DNA of 43,596 nucleotides from Rickettsiales bacterium (GTDB lineage: Bacteria > Pseudomonadota > Alphaproteobacteria > Rickettsiales > UBA1997), in the NCBI GenBank assembly GCA_017620845.1, contig JAGAUJ010000014.1:1-43596 (forward strand). The letters run 5' to 3'. The translations under genes were made by a program, and so were the position numbers. Shown here piece after piece: positions 38,144-43,596 of the stretch; position 1 is the first letter of the stretch, and every line of letters starts with the position of its first letter. The notes under the pieces were generated by a model, which was not told the DNA's origin, ran no database searches, and saw nothing but the letters and a program-made list of their open reading frames with translations.

Positions 38144-38608
38144 ATGAAAAAATACTTAGTATTATTATTAGTTTTGTCTTTCGTAAGTGCTTGTGGCAAA
38201 AAATATGACACAATAGATACACAAGAAGAAGCAGATAAAATTAATGTTGAAACAAAAGTAAAAAATGAAACTGTAATAGTTCCTGATAAAGTTTATTTTG
38301 GTTTTGACAGTGCAGTTTTAAATGCTGAATCTAAAAAAACATTAGACACAGTTGCTGAATGGTTAAATTCTAAAAAAGAAATAAAAATCATTCTTGAAGG
38401 TCACTGCGACGAAAGAGGAACAAGAGAATACAACTTAGCACTTGGTCAAAAAAGAGCCGAAGCAGCTAAAAAGTATTTAGTTTCTAAAAATGTAAATGCA
38501 AACAGAGTAAAAATTGTTAGTTATGGAAAAGAAAAACCAGAATTTTTAGGAACTGGCGAATCTGTTTGGTCAAAAAACAGAAGAGCTGTTGTAGTAGAAG
38601 TAAAATAG
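38144..38608 (+). CDS. pal: Peptidoglycan-associated lipoprotein Pal
   Basis: 154 aa from ATG at 38144, preceded by AAGAGG. Lipoprotein signal with lipobox FVSAC (Cys about 17). OmpA-like domain: DKVYFGFDSAVLNAESKKTL, EGHCDERGTREYNLALGQKR, then VKIVSYGKEKPEF and SKNRRAVV. It links the outer membrane to peptidoglycan as part of Tol-Pal. The other tol genes (tolQRAB) are not adjacent, a break from the usual order. Strong terminator behind. Confidence 0.95.
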   Translation: MKKYLVLLLVLSFVSACGKKYDTIDTQEEADKINVETKVKNETVIVPDKVYFGFDSAVLNAESKKTLDTVAEWLNSKKEIKIILEGHCDERGTREYNLALGQKRAEAAKKYLVSKNVNANRVKIVSYGKEKPEFLGTGESVWSKNRRAVVVEVK

Positions 38609-38640
38609 TTGTGCATACAATAGTTTAATTATTTTATCAA

Positions 38641-38665
38641 TACCTATTGGGAGCACCAATAGGTA
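38641..38665 (+). terminator. Rho-independent terminator after pal
   Basis: TACCTATTGG (38641-38650) is perfectly complementary to CCAATAGGTA (38656-38665), with loop GAGCA, followed by TATTTTTGTG. Ten-bp stem; the clearest terminator in the window. It separates pal from tdk. Confidence 0.88.
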
Positions 38666-38683
38666 TATTTTTGTGTAAATATT

Positions 38684-39220
38684 ATGGAAAATGGAAAAGT
38701 AGTATTGGTTTACGGTCCAATGAAAAGTGGAAAATCGGCTACATTAATTGATATTCACAATGGACTAATTGAAAAAGGAATTACGGTTGAATGTTTTAAA
38801 AACACAATAGATACAAGAGATATTGGTTTTATTAAATCAAGAGCATATGAACAAACAGTCCCTTGCACAACATTGGTTAATATAAAAGATTGTGTTAAAT
38901 CAAGTGCAGATGTTGTTATGATAGATGAATTTCAATTTATTCAAGCAACAGTTATGATAGATATAGTAAACAATTTTAAACAAACAAATAAAACTTTATA
39001 TATATTTGGATTAGACAAAATAGCAAATGGTGATGAATGGCCGGCCTATACTGCTATTAAAGATTTGGTTGATAAAAAAATAAAGTTGACTGCAACTTGT
39101 GAATTGTGTGGAGATGTGGCAGAATATACAAAGTTGGAAAGTGATGTAAATGATTTAATACAGGTGGAAAATGAAAATGTTAAATATTTCCCTGTATGTA
39201 AAAAATGTTTTTATAAATAA
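38684..39220 (+). CDS. tdk: Thymidine kinase
   Basis: 178 aa type II thymidine kinase (thymidine + ATP to dTMP; salvage). P-loop GPMKSGKSATL (about 11-21), Walker B-like VMIDEFQFI, lid region YIFGLDKIANGDEWP, and a C-terminal zinc site from CELCGD and CKKCF. Its start lies 18 bases after the pal terminator, so it needs its own promoter or readthrough. Suggests use of environmental or host thymidine. Confidence 0.93.
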   Translation: MENGKVVLVYGPMKSGKSATLIDIHNGLIEKGITVECFKNTIDTRDIGFIKSRAYEQTVPCTTLVNIKDCVKSSADVVMIDEFQFIQATVMIDIVNNFKQTNKTLYIFGLDKIANGDEWPAYTAIKDLVDKKIKLTATCELCGDVAEYTKLESDVNDLIQVENENVKYFPVCKKCFYK

Positions 39221-39408
39221 GTAATTATAATGTTAAGTATATTTAAACAATCATAATACAAATAATTTTGTTACTTTACAAATACTAAAATATACAAATA
39301 TGTATTAATTATTATAAAAATAAAACAATATTTAAGCATTATTCAAATACAATAACCTACTGCAATAAACACCATAAACACAATAAAACTCACACATCAA
39401 ACAATACC

Positions 39409-40968
39409 CTAATCCACAAGTTTTATATTCAAAAAAGGCAAAATCTTCAATATAACATTTTTTGCTATTGTTGTAGCAACAGTTCCACCAGTTCCATCAA
39501 AATCACCATTTATCTTTGGCCTATCAGCAACAATAAATATGCTATATTCAGGATTTTCAATTGGAAAAGCACCAACAAAAGAAGCAATATGCTCTCCCTC
39601 TTGATAACCAGTTTTTGAATTTTTTCTTGCAGTTCCAGTTTTTCCACCAATATTAAAACCATCCAAGTATGCGAGTCTTCCAGTTCCTTTAATAATAGTT
39701 TCTTTAAACAAATCTCTAACTATTTTTGAAGTATTTTCAGAAACAACATTTTTCACAACTTGATCATTAAAATTATATGTAAATCTTGGTGTAATTAATT
39801 TACCATTATTTAAAATACCATTTGTTGCAGAAATAACATGAATTGGTGACACCGCTATACCATAACCATAAGAAATAGTTATTAAATTAATATCTCTCCA
39901 TCTCCTTGGTTGCAAAGGCAAAACAACTTGATTAATACCAATATTTAGTTTCTCCAATAAACCAATATTTTCAAAAAATTCAATTTGATTTAATGTTCCT
40001 ATTTTTTTAGCAATTTGACTTGCAACTAAATTTGATGATAAAGCAAAACCTTGTTGCAAAGTCAACTCCTTCCTATTCATAATAGATTTTATATCCTTAA
40101 CAACATAATTTCCAAAATTCAATTCTTTACTAACATCAAATATACTATTTTCATTTATTACACCGCTTTCAATTCCATTTGCAAAAGTAAAAACTTTAAA
40201 AACAGAACCGAGTTCATAATTTCCATAAGTGGCAAAATTAAAAGTATTATTCCTATCTTTTACATTATTTGGATTAAAATCAGGCAAAGACACCATAGCC
40301 AAAACATTTCCAGTTTTAATCTCCATAATAATACCAACCATAAAATTTGCATTATAAGATTCGTATGCTCTTAATAATTCATCTCTCAAAACTTCTTGAA
40401 CCCTTAAATCCATTGTCAATTTTAGTGGTTCATTATCATTTTTTTTTAAATAATTATCATAATATTCTTCAAGCCCCATAACACCATTTTTATCCATATC
40501 AACATAACCCAAAATATGCGAAAAAAGATTATTATGCGGATAAAACCTTAATAAATCATCCTCAAAAACAATTGATGCAATAGGCAACTGCCTTATTTTA
40601 TACTCCTCATCAGGAAAAATATTATTCCTTATTAAAATATATTTAGATTTTGTTTTATTAGTTATTTTATTATAAATAAAATTATAATCCAATTTCAAAA
40701 TTTTAGACAATTCGGTTGCTATAAAAACTTCATTTTCTATCAAATCCTTATTAAGATATAAAGTCTTAACTTTTATATTACTTGCAACAACAACATTATT
40801 TTTATCAACTATATCAACCCTTTTATAAATTGGATCATAAAATACAGCCTTATCAAAAGATTTATTATATTTAACAACAGTCAAATAAAACAATCTAATT
40901 ATTAATATAACAAATATTAAAAATATAGTAATAATAATAAAAGATAATTTTTTGTTTAACTGCTTCAT
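39409..40968 (-). CDS. ftsI: Peptidoglycan D,D-transpeptidase FtsI (PBP3)
   Basis: 519 aa class B penicillin-binding protein that cross-links septal peptidoglycan. One membrane anchor (LSFIIITIFLIFVILIIRL), a non-penicillin-binding module (RVQEVL region near 188), and catalytic Ser255-x-x-Lys258 in GSVFK, SSN (311-313) and KTG (443-445). The ATG overlaps the ftsL stop as ATGA. It is the last gene of this cluster; the usual next genes murE and murF are not present. Confidence 0.95.
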   Translation of the reverse strand: MKQLNKKLSFIIITIFLIFVILIIRLFYLTVVKYNKSFDKAVFYDPIYKRVDIVDKNNVVVASNIKVKTLYLNKDLIENEVFIATELSKILKLDYNFIYNKITNKTKSKYILIRNNIFPDEEYKIRQLPIASIVFEDDLLRFYPHNNLFSHILGYVDMDKNGVMGLEEYYDNYLKKNDNEPLKLTMDLRVQEVLRDELLRAYESYNANFMVGIIMEIKTGNVLAMVSLPDFNPNNVKDRNNTFNFATYGNYELGSVFKVFTFANGIESGVINENSIFDVSKELNFGNYVVKDIKSIMNRKELTLQQGFALSSNLVASQIAKKIGTLNQIEFFENIGLLEKLNIGINQVVLPLQPRRWRDINLITISYGYGIAVSPIHVISATNGILNNGKLITPRFTYNFNDQVVKNVVSENTSKIVRDLFKETIIKGTGRLAYLDGFNIGGKTGTARKNSKTGYQEGEHIASFVGAFPIENPEYSIFIVADRPKINGDFDGTGGTVATTIAKNVILKILPFLNIKLVD

Positions 40969-41324
40969 TTCTGTGCTATTGAATTTTTATTATTTTCAAT
41001 TTTTGTATAATAATATGGAATAAGTCCTCTAATATCTTTTATTTGTTTTCTTGTAATTAAAATATCACCATCTAAATTCATTGGAATATCAATTTGTTTT
41101 ATTTTGGCATAAATATTTTTCAACCTATCCGGACGACTAAGATAAGTAAGTTCTAATTCAACAACCTCACTCTCTTTATCCAGTAAAACAATTTTATTAT
41201 TTACATCTCTTATGTCGCTTTTTATTTTATATACTTTATTTTTAACAAAAATCAAAACACAAAACAAAAACAAAGTTAAAATAAACAAAAAATTCTTAAT
41301 AGTAGTAAACAAATCCCTCAACAT
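40965..41324 (-). CDS. ftsL: Cell division protein FtsL
   Basis: 119 aa: short cytoplasmic tail, one membrane helix (FLFILTLFLFCVLIFV), then a periplasmic leucine-zipper-like coil (YKIKSDIRDVNNKIVLLDKE) and the LxRPDRLKxI-like LSRPDRLKNIYAK that marks alphaproteobacterial FtsL. It bridges FtsQB to FtsWI in the divisome. Its position between rsmH and ftsI supports the call. Overlaps rsmH by seven bases and ftsI by four. It is one of only two genes here ending in TGA; a TAA lies three codons further. Confidence 0.85.
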   Translation of the reverse strand: MLRDLFTTIKNFLFILTLFLFCVLIFVKNKVYKIKSDIRDVNNKIVLLDKESEVVELELTYLSRPDRLKNIYAKIKQIDIPMNLDGDILITRKQIKDIRGLIPYYYTKIENNKNSIAQK

Positions 41325-42232
41325 CTTACAGCACCTCGCAATTTTGCCGATCTTGCTCTTCTATTTTTATCAACTTCAACACTAGACACAATCACCGGTT
41401 TTTTTGTTAATACCTTAAATAAAGTCTCCTTTTGCACCTCTTTATATTTATTTACTTTTAATAATTTACAATCTCCATTATTATTCAAAAAATCCTTCAC
41501 AATTCTATCTTCCAACGAATGAAAACTTACCACAACAAGCCTTCCACCACTCTTTAACAATTTAACAGAATCGTTTAATATCGTTTCCAATTCTTTTAAT
41601 TCATCATTTACAAAAATTCTTATTGCCTGAAAAGTTTTAGTTGCAAAATCTATTTTTGTATACTTATTTGGAAAACAACTTCTTACTATATCTGCCAACT
41701 CTGTTGTTGTTTCTATCGCTTTATTTTTTCTATATTCAATTATCTTTTTTGCTATTGCTCTGCTTTTTACTTCTTCACCAAAATTATAAATAATATCTGC
41801 AATATTTTTTTCATCATAATCATTTACAACATCATAAGCAGTTATATTATTTCTCCCCATCGTCATTGTTAAAGGTGCTTCTTTATTAAATGAAAACCCC
41901 CTATTCCCATTATCCAACTGCATTGATGATACGCCCAAATCCAACACAATAGCATCTAAACTATTTTCTTCTACAACATTTTTTATTTCACTAAATTTTA
42001 CATTATAAAATTCAAATCTATCTTTAAAATCATTTTTTACACCATCAACAAACTTTAAAACAGTTTCATCTCTATCTGTTCCTATAACTTTACAATTACA
42101 AGATTCTAAAATTGCCCTTGTATAACCACCAGCGCCAAAAGTTCCATCCAAAATAACATCACCATTTTTTGGTTTTAAATAATTTAAAACTTCATTAAGC
42201 ATTACAGATATATGTTCTTTCTTACTTTGCAT
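41318..42232 (-). CDS. rsmH: 16S rRNA m4C1402 methyltransferase RsmH (MraW)
   Basis: 304 aa from ATG at 42232 (KEHISVMLNEVLNYL follows; an upstream in-frame start at 42316 would lie inside mraZ and adds unrelated sequence). SAM motif GDVILDGTFGAGGYT, then IGTDRDETVL, DAIVLDLGVSSMQLDN, GFSFNKEAPLTMTM and VVSFHSLEDRIVKDF. It N4-methylates C1402 of 16S rRNA. Overlaps mraZ by 11 bases and ftsL by seven; ends in TGA. Confidence 0.96.
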   Translation of the reverse strand: MQSKKEHISVMLNEVLNYLKPKNGDVILDGTFGAGGYTRAILESCNCKVIGTDRDETVLKFVDGVKNDFKDRFEFYNVKFSEIKNVVEENSLDAIVLDLGVSSMQLDNGNRGFSFNKEAPLTMTMGRNNITAYDVVNDYDEKNIADIIYNFGEEVKSRAIAKKIIEYRKNKAIETTTELADIVRSCFPNKYTKIDFATKTFQAIRIFVNDELKELETILNDSVKLLKSGGRLVVVSFHSLEDRIVKDFLNNNGDCKLLKVNKYKEVQKETLFKVLTKKPVIVSSVEVDKNRRARSAKLRGAVRC

Positions 42233-42671
42233 TTTTAAATATATCCCTATTATTCTTAATTTTTTCCCTCGCCTCTTCTTTATATTTTTCAAATGCTTTT
42301 GGTTCCCATATCTCAAAAATTTGCCCCTTACCTATAAAAACAGCACTGTTTGTTATATTTGCAAAATCTAACAAATTTTTTGGCAATAAAATTCTTCCAT
42401 CTTTATCAAATTGCAATTGTGCCGAACCACCCAAAATTATTGTTAAAAAAGCATCTTTTTCATTAGAAAATGGATCTAAATCATCTATTTTCTTACTTAA
42501 TTCTTCTATCCTTGAAACACAACAACCCTCAATACATTTATTTATTGAAGATTCATACAAAACTAATGAATTACTTTCCTCTTCTTGTATTATAGATCTA
42601 AATTGAGATGGCACAGAAACTCTGCCTTTCTGGTCTACTTTATTTTCAAATGTTGATAAAAACAAACTCAT
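42222..42671 (-). CDS. mraZ: Transcriptional regulator MraZ
   Basis: 149 aa with two AbrB-like SpoVT/MraZ units: FLSTFENKVDQKGRVSVPSQ with DxKGR near the N-terminus, and the second DKDGRILLPKNLLDFA with GKGQIFEIWEPKAF. It binds its own promoter at phased short repeats and controls the division/cell-wall cluster. First gene of mraZ-rsmH-ftsL-ftsI. Four phased repeats lie upstream, overlapping a probable -10. Confidence 0.95.
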   Translation of the reverse strand: MSLFLSTFENKVDQKGRVSVPSQFRSIIQEEESNSLVLYESSINKCIEGCCVSRIEELSKKIDDLDPFSNEKDAFLTIILGGSAQLQFDKDGRILLPKNLLDFANITNSAVFIGKGQIFEIWEPKAFEKYKEEAREKIKNNRDIFKNAK

Positions 42672-42684
42672 CTCAACTACTTTT

Positions 42685-42718
42685 ATGGTTTTTCATGGAT
42701 TTCTATGGAATATTATGT
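42685..42718 (-). promoter_or_regulatory. Putative MraZ operator: four 10-bp-phased ATGG/ATGT repeats
   Basis: On the plus strand ATGG occurs at 42685, 42695 and 42705, with ATGT at 42715, each exactly ten bases apart, 14 to 47 bases before the mraZ ATG. MraZ oligomers are known to bind TGGG-type repeats at this spacing in front of mraZ. The exact base pattern is weaker (ATGG rather than TGGG), and the repeats read on the strand opposite to the gene. Function is inference from position and phasing. Confidence 0.6.
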
Positions 42719-42739
42719 TTATTATATTTTTAAAATCAA
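42712..42739 (-). promoter_or_regulatory. Probable promoter of the mraZ operon
   Basis: On the minus strand TTGATT (42739-42734), 16 bases, then CATAAT (42717-42712). The -10 overlaps the last of the phased MraZ-type repeats, so a bound MraZ would cover the promoter, consistent with autorepression. AT-rich DNA makes the call tentative. Confidence 0.45.
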
Positions 42740-42996
42740 GTAAAAAAACAAAAATAATATATCAATTTTATATAAAAAAATATTTAAATAAACATACTAT
42801 TAATATTAAAAAAACAACAATAATTACATCAATATAAAAAATTGTTCATTTTTAACTTTTAATTATTTAAAAAAATTTACATATTGTTTAAATTTATTTT
42901 ACAAGTAAAAATTATAAATATGTCAATACATACACAACCATAAAAACATAAAAAAATAATAAAACATCTAAAAAATAAAACAATAAAACAATATCT

Positions 42997-43025
42997 ACTT
43001 ATAAAAATCCAAAAATAGCAGGACA
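42997..43025. repeat. 29-bp direct repeat, copy 1
   Basis: ACTTATAAAAATCCAAAAAT followed by AGCAGGACA; the second copy is 256 bases downstream with one difference (A to G at the ninth base from the end, AGCGGGACA). In both copies a GC-containing tandem repeat follows directly, so the unit seems to be a seed or boundary for those arrays. Confidence 0.8.
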
Positions 43026-43063
43026 TCGGCGGGACATCGGCGGGACATCGGCGGGACATTGGC
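43020..43063. repeat. Tandem repeat, 11-bp unit x4 (GGGACATCGGC)
   Basis: Four units: the first starts A instead of G, the next two are identical, and the last has ATTGG for ATCGG. About 64% G+C against a background near 15-20%. No spacer structure, so not CRISPR. Confidence 0.85.
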
Positions 43064-43252
43064 AAGTATTATTGTATAATATTATAGAATACCAACAATA
43101 TATTCACAATAAAAAATAGCAAACAAATACACTACTAATATAATAAATATCATACATTAGCAAAACATCAAATACATTATATAAACAAATATTATAAAAA
43201 CAACAATTTATTTACACTCATACACCAAATAATATTAAAAAAACAATATTTT

Positions 43253-43281
43253 ACTTATAAAAATCCAAAAATAGCGGGACA
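43253..43281. repeat. 29-bp direct repeat, copy 2
   Basis: Same unit as at 42997 with a single substitution. It is followed by GCGGGACACCAC twice (43274 and 43296 regions) around a CA-rich filler, a related but different short tandem array. Confidence 0.8.
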
Positions 43282-43500
43282 CCACACACACCACAGCGGG
43301 ACACCACTTAAAAACATTAATTCCTTATATCAACAATACCACAACAAAAAAATAATATTACAACAATATCATATACTAATAATAAATACAAAATTAAATA
43401 ATACAATAAATAAAACACTTTTAATACTATAACAAAACACTTAAACGTCAATAAAATATCAAGCAATCAAAATTATATTTACAAATACCTAAAACAAACA

Positions 43501-43596
43501 CAGACAAGCGCACACAGACAAGCGCACACAGACAAGCGCACACAGACAAGCGCACACAGACAAGCGCACACAGACAAGCGCACACAGACAAGCGCA
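43501..43596. repeat. Tandem repeat, 14-bp unit x6.9 (CAGACAAGCGCACA), at the window edge
   Basis: Six perfect units plus 12 bases of a seventh run into the end of the window. 57% G+C within an A/T desert. The array continues beyond the edge; together with the GA run at the left end it suggests the sequence was cut at unresolved repeats. Confidence 0.9.

Larger units (their letters stand above)
42740..43596. other. Non-coding right end with two minisatellites
   Basis: About 857 bases upstream of mraZ without a credible gene. Apart from the repeats described separately it is A/T-rich. An apparent small minus-strand frame over 42877-43065 is just the translation of the 11-bp repeat and its flanks. 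Confidence 0.6.

Noticed and set aside
42222..42316. Upstream start for rsmH at 42316
   Set aside because: It would translate the end of mraZ in another frame; the conserved KEHISVML sequence begins directly after the ATG at 42232.
42877..43065. Small minus-strand ORF with repeated Met-Ser/Pro-Cys residues
   Set aside because: It is only the translation of the 11-bp tandem repeat and its flank, with no ribosome site.
43020..43596. CRISPR array
   Set aside because: Units of 11 and 14 bases are contiguous with no spacers, and no cas gene is present.

Overview
The window is 43.6 kb of very AT-rich DNA (roughly a quarter G+C by eye) from an alphaproteobacterium with a reduced or host-associated style of genome. 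The evidence is a GapR/DUF2312 nucleoid protein, an alphaproteobacterial SH3-like periplasmic protein, an EnvZ-like kinase, and a full diderm set (lpxA, pal, yidC, lspA, pssA, psd, mraZ-rsmH-ftsL-ftsI). Operons are short and shuffled, long AT-only spacers occur, and several genes look damaged or degenerate. I cannot place it below class. A Rickettsiales/Holosporales-like lineage or one of the AT-rich gut-type alphaproteobacterial lineages would fit. Both ends of the window lie inside tandem repeats, so it looks like a whole assembly contig broken at repeats.

Layout. 1-694 (minus) is the start of a type ISP-like restriction helicase-nuclease running off the edge. 870-2884 is rsfS-metG. 2914-3375 (minus) is a degenerate DNA-glycosylase-like gene, followed by tRNA-Arg(TCG) and gyrB. 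6215-11725 is an accessory stretch: a broken small ORF, a cysteine-rich gene with a CE-clan (Ulp1/YopJ-like) protease signature whose 5' end is cut off by a ten-A frameshift, a small proline-rich protein, tRNA-Ser(TGA), and two orphan proteins. 11737-14174 is frr-uppS-degenerate cdsA-SH3 protein. A DUF5662-like gene and a nitronate monooxygenase-like gene follow. 17030-18757 holds two small membrane or exported proteins and tilS. 18825-22018 (minus) is lepA followed by a coupled restriction-modification pair whose nuclease has an in-frame TGA. Next come yidC (minus), dacA-like, gapR and an EptA-like transferase (plus).

27774-29946 (minus) is psd-pssA-ABC ATPase. Then come lpxA and recN (minus), GST-envZ-lspA-ruvX-(Thr/Asn-rich protein)-mnmE (plus), pal and tdk (plus). 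The head of the division/cell-wall cluster, mraZ-rsmH-ftsL-ftsI (minus), has a phased MraZ-type operator. The last ~850 bases are non-coding and hold two different minisatellites.

How it fits together: PssA and Psd make phosphatidylethanolamine, which EptA-like enzymes use to decorate the lipid A whose first step is LpxA. LspA matures lipoproteins such as Pal, and YidC inserts membrane proteins. FtsI/FtsL/DacA handle septal peptidoglycan, with UppS supplying the lipid carrier. The only CdsA-like protein in the window lacks the family's catalytic signature, although PssA needs CDP-diacylglycerol. The most interesting material is the accessory stretch at 6.2-11.7 kb (candidate host-interaction genes, one possibly switched by a homopolymer) and the decaying restriction systems.
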